This document shows positions 54,001 through 63,855 of a stretch of DNA of 64,000 nucleotides, in pieces; position 1 is the stretch's first letter, and every line of letters starts with the position of its first letter. This stretch comes from Azospirillum melinis. GTDB taxonomy: Bacteria > Pseudomonadota > Alphaproteobacteria > Azospirillales > Azospirillaceae. Made by a program: the position numbers and the translations under genes. The notes under the pieces are model-generated. The model ran no database searches, had not been told where the DNA came from, and saw only the letters and a list, made by a program, of their open reading frames with translations. The DNA is taken from positions 16,998-80,997 of the forward strand of contig NZ_WHOS01000032.1 of the NCBI RefSeq assembly GCF_013340935.1. The letters are read 5' to 3'.

Positions 54001-57000
54001 CCAGCCTCGCCGCCCCCGGTCTGGGTCCGGCCGCGCCCGATGCGGCCTCCCGCCTGCCGAACCCCGTCACGCTGTTCTGCTGCCTGGCTCCGCCCGACTA
54101 CTACCGCCGGCCGCTGTTCTCGGAGCGCGAGGTGTTCTGCGGGCCCGACTGCCCGACGGTGGAGACGGGCGACGGCTTCGCCTCGCTGAACACCCCGCCC
54201 GGCGAGTTCGATCTGCCGGCCATCACCGCCCGCCTGCCGGCGCACCAGCGTCCGGAACTGATCGTGGTGAAGGCCGACGCCACCCGGCGCAACCTTCCCC
54301 GCGGGCTGGACCGGCTGCCGGGGACCAAGGTGCTGCTGGTCGGCGACAGCCACCATTTCGCCAGCCCGCTGCGCACGCTGCTGGCCTATGGCGCGATGGA
54401 GAATTTCGACGCGGTGGTGCTCGACCACACCCGCCAGCATGCCCATGCCTTCCTGGAGGCGGGGTTCGACCGCGTCTATTGGATCCCGGCGGTGGACTAT
54501 GCGCTGCGCCGGCGCGACATTCCCGCGGTCCCCGACCGTCCGCTCACCTTCGTCGGCCAGATCGGCGCCTTCCATCCCTGGCGGCGTCATGTGCTGGACC
54601 GGCTGGTGGAGGTCGGGCTGCCGCTGGTGGGCATGCAGGCGCCGCCGGAAACAGCGGCCGACATCTATGCCGGCTCGCAGATCACGCTGAACGTTTCGCT
54701 GAACGGCGACCTCAACCTGCGCGTCTTCGAGGCGCTGGGCGCCGGCGGCTTCCTCGTCACCGACGCCCTGTCGGACGATGCCGGGCTGGAGCGCTGCTTC
54801 ATCCCCGGCCGCCATCTCGCGACCTACCGTTCGCCGGACGAGCTGGTGGAGCTGGTGCGCCATTACCTCGACCATCCGGATCAGGCGATGGCGATCCGCC
54901 GGGCCGGGCAGGCGCATCTGCTGGAATTCCACAGCCCGCAGGTCAAGCGCGCCCAGTTCCACGCCGCGGTGTTCGACGACCGCGTCGACCCGGCGCTGGA
55001 GGTCCGCGGGGAGCGGCGCGGGTTGTCGGCCCTGCCTGTCCGGGGTGCCGGCTTCCGCTGCCGTCTCGCCGCCTACGAGGCGTTGCAGCGGTTGCAGCTG
55101 ACCGCGTCGCGGCTGACCGTCCATGCCGCCGAAGAGGACGGCTTCGCCGTCGACCTGCGCCTCATGGTCCGCGACCTGCCGCGGGTGGCCTTCGCCACAC
55201 CGGGCGACGCTGCCAATCCCGATCCGGCCGACCCGGTTGCCCTGCCGCTGCCCCCCTCCGCCGCCCGCGTGCGCGATGAGGCGGTGATGCTGCTGCCCTG
55301 GCCAGGCCGCCAAACCGACAGGGCGCAAACCGACAGGACCGAAACCGACCGCCGGATGGTCCGGCTGCCCGGCGCTTCCATCCTCTGTCCCACCGCCTCG
55401 GCGCGGGACCATGCCGAGGCCTCCGCCTATCTTGCCGGCTGGGGCTTCGCGCCGGCCGACGCCGGCTCCGGCGGACCGGGCGGCATCCTGTTCCAGTGCG
55501 CCGACGTGCTGCGCTATGCCGGACGCTCGCTGTCCGATCCGGATCTGGCGGCGGAGCTGGCACCGGGCCTGAGGCGCGCGCGCCTCGCGGCGCTGGAGCC
55601 GGTGCTGCAGACCCCCGACCAGATGGTCGGCGTCGCCCAACTGGCCGCCCGCTTCCGCGACAACGATCTGGCCGAGCGCTTCCTGCTGAAAGCCGTCGGG
55701 CTGGACCGTGGGCTGACGGATGCGCTCGCCGGGCTGGCCCGCCTGTGCGCGGCGGGCGGACGCCCGGTGGAGGCGTCGATCTATCTGGGCGAGGCCCGGC
55801 GTGCCGCCGGCCTTGCCGGGGAGGCCGATCCCGCCCCCGACCTGGACGCCGGTGCGCTTGCCGCCGCGGCCGGCGGCCATCCGGGGCTGGAGCGCTACGG
55901 CGCGCTGTTCCGGCAGGCGACGGTTTCCTCCACCGGGCGGCCGCGCCGCATCCTGGGGGTCACCAACCTGTTTCCGCCGCAGGAGTTCGGCGGCTATGGC
56001 CGCAAGCTGTGGGAATTCTCGGCCGAGCTGATCCGCCGCGGCCATGCGGTGAAGGTGCTGACCGCCGATATACCCGAGCTTGCCCGGCCGGGCATCGCCG
56101 GCACCGAGGACATCGAGGCGCAGGTCGACCGGTCGCTGACCCTCTACGGCACTTGGAAGTCCGGACGGGCCTTCACCCATGACGACCCGGCCCACTGTTC
56201 GGCCCTGATCCGCGCCAACATCCGCCGCGTTCTGGAGACCGCCCGCGACTTCCGCGCCGACGCCTGCCTGGTCGGCAACCTCGACATGCTGGCGACCGAG
56301 TTTCTCGACCCGCTGACCCGGGAGATGGGGGTTCCGGTGCTGCATTGCCTGGGCAACCAGCATCCCGGCTACGCGCCGGAAGCCGCACCCCGTTCCCCCC
56401 TCTACCGTGCCGGGCCCGCCAGCGGCTGGGTGGCGGAGCGGCTGGCCGCCGGCGGCTACGGCCTGTCCGCCACGGTGATCCACCCCGGCGCCCGCGTCGA
56501 TTACTTCCACCGCGCGGCGATGCCCTCGATCGACCGGCTGCGCATCGCCTTCGCCAGCCTGTTCGTCAACTACAAGGGGCCGCAGACGCTGATCAACGCG
56601 CTTGCGATCCTGCATCGCGAGGGCATCGACTTCGACTGCACCTTCGCCGGGGAGGCGCCGGACGCCGACCTCGCCGCCCGCTGCCGCGACTTCGTGGCGC
56701 GCCATGGCATGGCCGGCAAGGTGCGCTTCACCGGCTTCCTCGACCGCCGCGGCCTGTCCGGCCTGTTCGCCCGCTGCAACGTCCTGGTCTTCCCAAGCGT
56801 CTTCCAGGAGCCCTTCGGCATCTCGCAGGTGGAGGCGATGGCCGCCGGCCTGACCGTGGTCGGCAGCGGCACCGGCGGCAGCGGCGAGGTGCTGCGCGAC
56901 GGCGTGGACGGCCTGCTGTTTCCCGCGGAGGACCATGAGGCGCTTGCCGGCCGCCTGCGCAGCCTGGTCAAGGACCGCGCGGCCTGGCAGCGCATGGCCC

Positions 57001-57116
57001 TGTCGGGCCGCGACCGCGCCCGCGACTTCACCGTCGCCCGCTCCGTCGACCGCATCGAAGCGGTGTTCGAGGAGCTGATCGGGCGGAAGGCGGAGCTTGA
57101 AGGCATACGGGCCTGA
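53997..57116 (+). CDS. two-domain glycosyltransferase (CgeB-like plus GT4)
   Basis: 1039 aa from the GTG at 53997 (overlapping the previous stop). N-terminal half: a CgeB/Glyco_trans_1_2-like transferase (KVLLVGDSHHFASPLRTLLA, YWIPAVDYALRR, LTFVGQIGAFHPWR, NLRVFEALGAGGFLVTDALS, YRSPDELVELVRHYLDHPDQ). A linker of about 300 residues is TPR-like in its last part. C-terminal GT4: GVTNLFPPQEFGGYGRKLWE, ASLFVNYKGPQTLINALAIL, VRFTGFLDRRGLSGLFARCN, VFPSVFQEPFGISQVEAMAA (E-P-F-G-x-x-x-x-E-A). Two catalytic centres in one chain suggest processive addition of two different sugars. Substrates are unknown. Confidence 0.82.
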   Translation: MTSLAAPGLGPAAPDAASRLPNPVTLFCCLAPPDYYRRPLFSEREVFCGPDCPTVETGDGFASLNTPPGEFDLPAITARLPAHQRPELIVVKADATRRNLPRGLDRLPGTKVLLVGDSHHFASPLRTLLAYGAMENFDAVVLDHTRQHAHAFLEAGFDRVYWIPAVDYALRRRDIPAVPDRPLTFVGQIGAFHPWRRHVLDRLVEVGLPLVGMQAPPETAADIYAGSQITLNVSLNGDLNLRVFEALGAGGFLVTDALSDDAGLERCFIPGRHLATYRSPDELVELVRHYLDHPDQAMAIRRAGQAHLLEFHSPQVKRAQFHAAVFDDRVDPALEVRGERRGLSALPVRGAGFRCRLAAYEALQRLQLTASRLTVHAAEEDGFAVDLRLMVRDLPRVAFATPGDAANPDPADPVALPLPPSAARVRDEAVMLLPWPGRQTDRAQTDRTETDRRMVRLPGASILCPTASARDHAEASAYLAGWGFAPADAGSGGPGGILFQCADVLRYAGRSLSDPDLAAELAPGLRRARLAALEPVLQTPDQMVGVAQLAARFRDNDLAERFLLKAVGLDRGLTDALAGLARLCAAGGRPVEASIYLGEARRAAGLAGEADPAPDLDAGALAAAAGGHPGLERYGALFRQATVSSTGRPRRILGVTNLFPPQEFGGYGRKLWEFSAELIRRGHAVKVLTADIPELARPGIAGTEDIEAQVDRSLTLYGTWKSGRAFTHDDPAHCSALIRANIRRVLETARDFRADACLVGNLDMLATEFLDPLTREMGVPVLHCLGNQHPGYAPEAAPRSPLYRAGPASGWVAERLAAGGYGLSATVIHPGARVDYFHRAAMPSIDRLRIAFASLFVNYKGPQTLINALAILHREGIDFDCTFAGEAPDADLAARCRDFVARHGMAGKVRFTGFLDRRGLSGLFARCNVLVFPSVFQEPFGISQVEAMAAGLTVVGSGTGGSGEVLRDGVDGLLFPAEDHEALAGRLRSLVKDRAAWQRMALSGRDRARDFTVARSVDRIEAVFEELIGRKAELEGIRA

Positions 57117-57118
57117 CC

Positions 57119-58447
57119 ATGGATCGGCACAGGTTCCAGCAGGTGGTCGATGGCATCGCCGCGGCGCTGGGCGGCGATCCGGCCTCGTTCCAGCTCAATT
57201 TCCGCATCATCGAGGCGGGCGGCGACCGTCGGCAGCTTTACACGGTCCTGGCGCTGCTGATCGGCCAGATCGGCGACGAGGCGGAGAAATGGCGGCTGGC
57301 CGACGCGCTGATCGATTGCCGGCCCGATGACGGGGAGCTGTATCTTGCCCTCGCCGACCGGATGGCTTTCGCCGGGATGGGCGTCCTTCAGCGCGACCCC
57401 GGAATTCCGCGCCAGGGCATCGCCCTTCTCCACCGCGCGCTGGAGCATGCGGCGCCGTCGCCCCTGCGGCTGCAGATTCACGCCAACCTGTCCTTCCTGT
57501 ACAATGAGGCCGGCTGTCCGGAACTGGCCGAGACCCATGGCCGTGCCGCTGCCGGCAGCCAAAACGTCATCTTCCACCTCTGGCTCGCCGAAGCCCTGTT
57601 CCGCCAGGGCAAATATGTCCGGGACGGTCTGTGCGCGATCGATCTGTCGTCTCTCGCCCTCCGCCGCGCCGCCTGGGTTCTGGCGAAGGCCGACGAGGTC
57701 CTGCCGCTCCCACGGACGGAGGCGTCCGTCCTGCTGGTGTCGGTGGACGCCGCCTATTTCAAGCGTTACGCCGCCGCCCAGATCCTGAACCTGCATGAGC
57801 TGGGTTCGGCGGTCACGGTCCATTACCACATCATCAACGGCGACGATGAGGTCGACCGGCTGATCGGGCGTCTGCGCGAGGCGGTCGGCACCATGCCCCT
57901 CGTCTTCACGCATGAGACCTGGGCGCTCCGGGGAGATGCCTTCGACAAGCCTCACTATGCCTCCTCCCGCTTCCTCGTCGCGCCCGAGGCGATGCTGCGG
58001 CACAAGGCGAATGTGATCGTGTGCGACGCCGACGTGCTGTTCCGCGAAAAGCCGGAGGACATCGTCAGGGCGGCAGCGGACGGCGACGTCCTCCACACCG
58101 ACTATCGCGGCGAACCCCTGTGCAGCCGCTACAACGCGTCCTTCGTCTGTTTCCGCCATGGTCCGGCCGGTTATCTGACGCTTCTGATGATCGCGGATTT
58201 CCTCAGGACCAATTTCGAGCGCTTCTATCTCTGGATGATCGATCAGGTGGCGCTGTTCGTCTGCGTCCAACGGGCGGCACAGCTGCTGGGCAGCGAGATG
58301 ACCCATGCCGTCTGGCCCGACGCTGTCCTGCCGGCGCGGCCGGGGGACGAACTTCCGCTCATCCTGACCGGAGCCTTGTCCGGAAAGCACGGCAACAGCC
58401 CCTACAGCGAAAAGCGGGACGACATCCTGCGGGCCAACGGCTTCTGA
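57119..58447 (+). CDS. GT-A-like nucleotide-sugar transferase family protein
   Basis: 442 aa, ATG 2 bp after the previous stop, so part of the same operon. A helical N-terminus (TPR-like: IALLHRALEHAAPSPLRLQI, HANLSFLYNEAGCPELAETH) precedes a nucleotide-diphospho-sugar-transferase-like domain: SVLLVSVDAAYFKRYAAAQI, TVHYHIINGDDEVDRLI, NVIVCDADVLFREKPEDIV (with the D-x-D motif), YNASFVCFRHG, WMIDQVALFVC. The donor is unknown. The family call is from the D-x-D context and fold pattern. Confidence 0.65.
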   Translation: MDRHRFQQVVDGIAAALGGDPASFQLNFRIIEAGGDRRQLYTVLALLIGQIGDEAEKWRLADALIDCRPDDGELYLALADRMAFAGMGVLQRDPGIPRQGIALLHRALEHAAPSPLRLQIHANLSFLYNEAGCPELAETHGRAAAGSQNVIFHLWLAEALFRQGKYVRDGLCAIDLSSLALRRAAWVLAKADEVLPLPRTEASVLLVSVDAAYFKRYAAAQILNLHELGSAVTVHYHIINGDDEVDRLIGRLREAVGTMPLVFTHETWALRGDAFDKPHYASSRFLVAPEAMLRHKANVIVCDADVLFREKPEDIVRAAADGDVLHTDYRGEPLCSRYNASFVCFRHGPAGYLTLLMIADFLRTNFERFYLWMIDQVALFVCVQRAAQLLGSEMTHAVWPDAVLPARPGDELPLILTGALSGKHGNSPYSEKRDDILRANGF

Positions 58448-58559
58448 AAATTACCAGCCGGTGAGAAAAAAGGTCCGGGATAACCGCCCCTTTCGATAGG
58501 AGAATGAAAGGCTGTAGAGTGGCCGTGCCGCAGTCCGCGGTGCGGTTTTCCTCCCGGTC

Positions 58560-61500
58560 ATGACACTCACCCTTTCCGACCTGCCCGACGCCCCAGGCGG
58601 CACGATGCCCGCCTGTTCCTGCCTGTTGTGCAGCGCTGCCGGTTGGAGCGCTCCCGCCATCGCCGCAGCGCCGGATTTGCAGGGAGCGTCACAGGGCATG
58701 CTTCCGCAGGCTACTGCTTCCGCCACCGTCTCGGCCCTGCTGGCGTCGGGGACGCCGCGCTGGGGCAGCGGCGGCGTCGGCAGCGGGGCAACCGTCACCT
58801 ACAGCTTCATGGAGCAGCTGCCGTCCTACGCCACCAGCTCGGACAGGACAGGCTTCGCGCCGCTGTCCGCCACGCAGCGCGACGCGGTGCGCCAGGCCTT
58901 CGCCGCCTGGAGCGCCGTCGCCAACATCTTCTTCGTCGAGACCTCCGACAGCGCCAACAGCGGGCAGGGCGGGTCGATCCGCATCGGCACCAACCGGCAA
59001 AGCTCCAGCGCCGCCTACGCCTATTATCCGAGCGGCTCGCTCTATGACGGCGGCGGCGACATCTACCTTTCCAACAGCAGCGCCACCAACACCAGCCCGA
59101 CGCCGGGAACCTATGGCTACCTGACCATCCTGCACGAGATCGGGCATGCCATCGGGCTGAAGCATCCCGGCAACTACAACGCCACCGGCGGCGGGGGCGA
59201 GCCGCCCTACCTGTCCTCGACCGAGGACAATTACCGCTACACGATCATGTCCTACAACAGGCACCCCAGCCTGGGACTGAACGGGCTGGCGACGGGGCCG
59301 GCGCTGTACGACATCGCGGCGGCCCAATATCTCTACGGCGCCAACGCCAACACCCGCATCGGCGACGACCGCTATGCCTTCGGCAGCAACACGGTCGCGG
59401 TCAGCCAGTCCATCTGGGATGCCGGCGGCACCGACACCATCGATGCCAGCGGCCAGGCATCGGCGGTCAGCATCGACCTGACCCCTGGCGCCTTCAGCTC
59501 CATCGGCCCCAACGGCTCGGGCGGGCTGGCGGTGGGCAATGTGTCGATCGCCACCGGCGTCACCATCGAGAACGCCATCGGCGGCAGCGGCAGCGACATC
59601 CTGATCGGCAACAGCGCCAACAACCTGCTGGTTGGCGGTGCCGGCGACGACACGCTGACCGGCGGTGCCGGCGACGACACGCTGCAGGGCGGCGGCGGAA
59701 CCGACACCGCGGTCTACAACGGCAGCCGATCCTCCTACACCATCACCGTCACCTCCGACGGGGCCACCATCTCCGGCGGCGGCGAGGGCACCGACACGCT
59801 GACCGACGTTGAATTCGCCCTGTTCGCCGACACCCGCATCAGCCTGCTGCCTCCGGCGGTCACCGCCAGGGCCGGCCGGGTTTCCATCGGCTCCTCCGTC
59901 GGCATCGCCAGCCTGATCACGGCGACCGATCCGGCCGGGGGCCTCGTCACCCAGTATGAACTGGTCGACAACACCGACGGCGCCGGCTCCATCATGGTCG
60001 GCGGCACGGCTCAAGGTGCCGGCGCGGTGGTGCCGCTGACCGCGGCTGCCTTCGCCGGGATCACCTTCGCCGCCTCCACCCTGCCGGGCATCGACGAGCT
60101 GTCGGTGCGCGCCTACAACGGCATTGCGTGGAGCCGCTGGATCGGCTTCACCATCGCCTCGCGCCCGGCCAACCGGCCGCCGGCCGTCCAGGGCGACAAG
60201 ACCCTGACCGCCCTGGAGGCCGGGCCGGCCATCGCGCTCGGCATCGACCGGCCGAGCGATCCGGACGAAGGCGACAGCATGACGGTGACGCTGGTCCGCC
60301 TGCCGTCCGCCGGCACGCTCCGGCTTGCCAACGGAAGCGCCGTCACCGGCGGGATGACGCTGGGCACGGCCGATCTGGCCGGCCTGACCTATCAGGCACC
60401 GACCGGCACCCCGGCATCGCCGGGGTCCTTCTCCTACACCGTCACCGACAGCCAGGGGGCCGTCAGCGGCCAGACCGTGACCCTGCGGGTGACCACGCTG
60501 GCCGAGACGATGGCCGGCTTCGACCCGCTGGCCTATCTCGCCTCCAACCCCGACCTTGCGGCGATTTTCGGCACCGACGCCGCGGCGGCGCGTGCGCATT
60601 ACCTGTCCGCCGGCCGGGCGGAGGGGCGGGGGACCCGGTCCTTCGATCCGCTCTCCTACCTCGCCGCCAATCCCGATCTGGTGGCGGCCTTCGGCTACGA
60701 CCTCGCTGCGGCGAGCCGGCATTATCTGACCCTGGGCCGCCGGGAAGGGCGGTCGGCCGGCAGCTTCGACCCGCTGGCCTATCTGGCGGCCAACCCCGAC
60801 CTCGCCGCCGTCTTCGGCACCGACGCGACGGCCGCCACCCGCCATTACCTGTCCAGCGGACAGCGGGAGGGGCGCAGCACCCGGTTCGACGGCTACGGCT
60901 ATCTGGTGTCGAACCCGGATCTGGCGGCGGCCTTCGGGCTGGACCCGGCGGCGGCGGCCCGCCATTACGTAACCTCCGGCCGGGCCGAGGGGCGCGGCAT
61001 CACCTTCGACAGCCTGGCCTATCTGGCGGCCAACCCCGACCTCGCCGCCGCCTTCGGCACCGACGCCGCGCGGGCAGCGGGCCATTACCTGTCCAGCGGC
61101 CGGCGGGAGGGGCGCAGCACCAGCTTCGACGCGCTCTCCTATCTGGCGGCCAACCGCGACCTCGCCGCCGCAATCGGCAACGATCCGGTGCGGGCGGAGG
61201 AGCATTACATCCGCTATGGCCGGCTGGAGAACCGCAGCACCAGCTTCAACGCCCATGACTATCTGCTGGCCAATCCGGATCTGCTGAGCGTCTTTTCGGG
61301 CAGCGAGCAGCAGGTGAAGCTCTATGTCGTGCTCTACGGCAACACATCGCGGCGCGACGCCGCCGGCTTCGACCCGCTGAGCTATCTGGCCGCCAACCCG
61401 GATCTGGCGGCAACCTTCGGCACCGACACCGCCGCCGCCACCGCCCATTACCAGTCCATCGGCCAGGCGGGCGGGCGCCCGACCCGGTTCAACGCGCTTG

Positions 61501-61682
61501 CCTATCTGATGGCCAACCCCGACCTCCAGCGCGCCTTCGGCAGCGACCAGCAGCAGGCGCTGGTCCACTTCATCCAGTATGGCCGCAACGAGACGCGCCC
61601 CAACCCGATCGGCTATGTCCGCCCGGCCGCGGCCGGCTTCGCCGCGTCGGACGATGGGATGCTGGCAGCGGGGCTGGGGTGA
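58560..61682 (+). CDS. serralysin-like RTX metalloprotease (M10) with C-terminal repeats
   Basis: 1040 aa. Residues 60-300 are a metzincin protease: YSFMEQLPSYATSSDR, zinc site HEIGHAIGLKH (His192, 196, 202) and Met-turn TIMSYNRHPS. RTX nonapeptides GGAGDDTLTGGAGDDTLQGG follow at about 358-380. A beta-rich middle (cadherin-like, about 520-650) ends in PGSFSYTVTDSQGAVSGQTV. Residues 653-1020 hold nine repeats of about 40 residues (FDPLAYLAANPDLAAAFGTD, then HYLSSGRREGRS). No Sec signal: export by a type I system is expected, and one is encoded at 3656-7258. Target and role are unknown. Confidence 0.88.
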   Translation: MTLTLSDLPDAPGGTMPACSCLLCSAAGWSAPAIAAAPDLQGASQGMLPQATASATVSALLASGTPRWGSGGVGSGATVTYSFMEQLPSYATSSDRTGFAPLSATQRDAVRQAFAAWSAVANIFFVETSDSANSGQGGSIRIGTNRQSSSAAYAYYPSGSLYDGGGDIYLSNSSATNTSPTPGTYGYLTILHEIGHAIGLKHPGNYNATGGGGEPPYLSSTEDNYRYTIMSYNRHPSLGLNGLATGPALYDIAAAQYLYGANANTRIGDDRYAFGSNTVAVSQSIWDAGGTDTIDASGQASAVSIDLTPGAFSSIGPNGSGGLAVGNVSIATGVTIENAIGGSGSDILIGNSANNLLVGGAGDDTLTGGAGDDTLQGGGGTDTAVYNGSRSSYTITVTSDGATISGGGEGTDTLTDVEFALFADTRISLLPPAVTARAGRVSIGSSVGIASLITATDPAGGLVTQYELVDNTDGAGSIMVGGTAQGAGAVVPLTAAAFAGITFAASTLPGIDELSVRAYNGIAWSRWIGFTIASRPANRPPAVQGDKTLTALEAGPAIALGIDRPSDPDEGDSMTVTLVRLPSAGTLRLANGSAVTGGMTLGTADLAGLTYQAPTGTPASPGSFSYTVTDSQGAVSGQTVTLRVTTLAETMAGFDPLAYLASNPDLAAIFGTDAAAARAHYLSAGRAEGRGTRSFDPLSYLAANPDLVAAFGYDLAAASRHYLTLGRREGRSAGSFDPLAYLAANPDLAAVFGTDATAATRHYLSSGQREGRSTRFDGYGYLVSNPDLAAAFGLDPAAAARHYVTSGRAEGRGITFDSLAYLAANPDLAAAFGTDAARAAGHYLSSGRREGRSTSFDALSYLAANRDLAAAIGNDPVRAEEHYIRYGRLENRSTSFNAHDYLLANPDLLSVFSGSEQQVKLYVVLYGNTSRRDAAGFDPLSYLAANPDLAATFGTDTAAATAHYQSIGQAGGRPTRFNALAYLMANPDLQRAFGSDQQQALVHFIQYGRNETRPNPIGYVRPAAAGFAASDDGMLAAGLG
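60517..61610 (+). repeat. nine tandem ~120-bp coding repeats
   Basis: Nine in-frame units, each encoding about 40 residues of the form F-D-x-L-x-Y-L-A-A-N-P-D-L-A-A-x-F-G-x-D, then A-x-x-H-Y-x-x-x-G-R-x-E-G-R-x-x-x. Units 1-6 and 8 are close; 7 and 9 are divergent (7 has lost the AFG-x-D core). Clean periodicity points to tandem duplication. Confidence 0.85.
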
Positions 61683-61692
61683 TCCGGCCCGG

Positions 61693-63855
61693 TCAGAATC
61701 CCGTCTCGCGGATCAGCACCGACGCGGCCATGCGCCAGAAGCGCTCGGCGATGCTGCGGGCCTCGCCCGCCACGCGGACGATGCCGCGGCTGACGCGCTC
61801 CGGCCCGTCCTGTGCGCCGCCTGGGGCGTCCGGCCCGACCTTTACCGGTTCGACGTCCAGGGTGATGCGGTAGACCGCCTCCACCGGGGCGAGCGCGCTG
61901 CGGGCGGAACCGCCATGGGGTTGCTGGCCCGGCTGGGGCCCCGCCTGCCCCTCCACCGCCACCGGACCGCCATTGACCGAGGCGAGCGCCGGCACGTCCA
62001 GAACCGACACGGCGACCGGGTCGACCGCGCGCACCGTCGCCGCGCGCCGGGGGGCCAGCGGGTCGTCGGGGTGGAACTGCGCTCCGGCCCCCGGGCTCAG
62101 CCGGTCGAAATCGCCTTCGCCGACATAGCCGACCAGCTCGCCGCTGCCCGGCGCCACCACCGTCGCCAGCGGCAGTTTCGGACCGATCCAGCGGCCGGGG
62201 ATCAGCGCATCCTCCATGTCGCGCACGGTGCCCGACAGGGGAGCGCGCACCACCAGCCGGTCGCGGCTGTCGAGAATGCCCTGCCGCTCGGCCAGGGCGG
62301 CGGCCAGATCCTCCTCCATCGCCCGCACGCGGTCGAGCTGCTCGCGGCTGGCGGTCATGCGGGCGATCTGCTCCTGCATCCAGTCGATGCGCAGTTCGGC
62401 TTGGCCCAGCTTGCCCTCCAGGTCGGGGGCGGTCAGGCGGAACAGCGGTTCGCCCTCCACCACGCTCTGGCCGCGGGCGACCAGCGTCTCCTCCAGCCGG
62501 GCGGGGAAGGGAGCGTAGACGGTGGCGAATCCCGACGCCCGCCAGACAACGGGCACCGACACGGTGGCGGTCACCGGCAGCAGGGTCAGCCCGACCGCCA
62601 CCGCCAGCCCGGCCAGCGTCAGCCCGGTGCGCAGGTTCACATGGAAACGGTCGCGCAGAGACCACCAGGCCTTGGCCTCGGTCAGGAAGGGGCGCGCGAC
62701 GAACCAGCCGATCTCGATGGCGAACAACAGGATCCCCAGAACCTTGATGGCGACGTGGTAGACCAGCAGAGCGATGCCGAGGAACAGCACCAGCCGGTAG
62801 ACCCAGGTGACATAGGAATAGGCCAGCAGGATGCGGCGCCGTCCCGCCGGCATCTCCTCCGGTGGAGCCATGCCGAGGCCGAACAGCCATTCCCGCAGCT
62901 TCCAGCGCGCCATGGCGAAGGCGCGCTCCTGCAGGTTGGGCACGTCCAGGGCGTCGGACAGCAGGTAATAGCCGTCGAAGCGCATGAAGGGGCTGAGGTT
63001 GATCGCCAGCGTGGTGACCCAGCTGACCGTCGCCAGGAAATAGGCGGCGCTGCGCAGCGGTCCGTCGGGCAGGAAGCTCCAGGCCAGCGTGGCGAAGACG
63101 GCGATCGTCAGCTCGGTCACCATGCCGGCGGCCCCCACCGCCAGCCGTTGCCGGCGCGACACCAGCCTCCAGGCGTCGGTGGTGTCTGTGTAGAGCACCG
63201 GCCACATCACCAGGAAGGCAACCCCCATGGTCGGCACCCGGCAGCCGAAGCGCTTGGCGGTGTAGGCATGGCCAAGCTCGTGGCAGATCTTGGTGCCCAG
63301 CAGGGTGACGCCATAGAGCGCCAGCCCTTCGGGCGAGAAGAAATGCTGGAAGGTGTGCAGGAAGGCATCCCACTGCCGCGCCACCAGCAACCCGGCCAGG
63401 AGCGCGGTCAGCAGCACCACGGCCATCCAGGCCCGGCTGTAGAGCGGCGCCACCAGCCCAACCGTCGCCGACAGGAAGCGGTCCGGCCGCACCAGCGGGA
63501 TGCGGAAGAACAGGTAGTTGTGGATCAGCCACCAGAACCAGCCCGTGTGCCGCGCCGCCGCCTGGCGCGCCAGAAAGGCGGTGTCGGCGGTGACGGTCAG
63601 GTTGTTGGCCGCCAGGAACTGGTAGAAGCCGATGACGTCCTCGACCGTCGGCTCGAACAGGCTCTGCTCCGCCACCGCCGCGGCGATGGCGCGCGGGTTG
63701 GCATGGTGCCAGTGGGCGATCAGCGCGAATCCCTCCGGCCCGATGCGGAAATAGCGGTTGCGCACCGGGTCGTGGACGGTCCAGCCCGGCGCCCCGTCCT
63801 GTCCCGCCGGCGCCGGCAGCAGGGCCAGATCGTCGCGCAACCCCGGCAGCCGCAC
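61693..63855 (-). CDS. membrane M50 metallopeptidase fused to a HlyD-like adaptor
   Basis: 720 aa from a GTG at 63855; the frame is open upstream to the window edge, so the start is uncertain. Order: an N-terminal PqqD-like or recognition region (TVHDPVRNRYFRIGPEGFAL), membrane spans with the site-2-protease motif KICHELGHAYTAKRFG (HExxH) and the second-site LSPFMRFDGYYLLSD (FDGYYLLSD with the Asp), then more spans. From about residue 430 comes a HlyD-like periplasmic part (lipoyl-type GQSVVEGEPLFRLTAPDLEG, coiled coil, RDRLVVRAPLSGTVRDM). These 'peptide zinc metalloprotease' proteins are linked to export or maturation of peptides. It is convergent with the RTX protease. Confidence 0.85.
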   Translation of the reverse strand: MRLPGLRDDLALLPAPAGQDGAPGWTVHDPVRNRYFRIGPEGFALIAHWHHANPRAIAAAVAEQSLFEPTVEDVIGFYQFLAANNLTVTADTAFLARQAAARHTGWFWWLIHNYLFFRIPLVRPDRFLSATVGLVAPLYSRAWMAVVLLTALLAGLLVARQWDAFLHTFQHFFSPEGLALYGVTLLGTKICHELGHAYTAKRFGCRVPTMGVAFLVMWPVLYTDTTDAWRLVSRRQRLAVGAAGMVTELTIAVFATLAWSFLPDGPLRSAAYFLATVSWVTTLAINLSPFMRFDGYYLLSDALDVPNLQERAFAMARWKLREWLFGLGMAPPEEMPAGRRRILLAYSYVTWVYRLVLFLGIALLVYHVAIKVLGILLFAIEIGWFVARPFLTEAKAWWSLRDRFHVNLRTGLTLAGLAVAVGLTLLPVTATVSVPVVWRASGFATVYAPFPARLEETLVARGQSVVEGEPLFRLTAPDLEGKLGQAELRIDWMQEQIARMTASREQLDRVRAMEEDLAAALAERQGILDSRDRLVVRAPLSGTVRDMEDALIPGRWIGPKLPLATVVAPGSGELVGYVGEGDFDRLSPGAGAQFHPDDPLAPRRAATVRAVDPVAVSVLDVPALASVNGGPVAVEGQAGPQPGQQPHGGSARSALAPVEAVYRITLDVEPVKVGPDAPGGAQDGPERVSRGIVRVAGEARSIAERFWRMAASVLIRETGF

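Noticed and set aside
53820..56936. Minus-strand open frame of over 1000 codons opposite the large glycosyltransferase
   Set aside because: Antisense shadow; composition is Gly/Gln/Ala/Arg-rich without motifs, while the plus strand has two complete glycosyltransferase domains.
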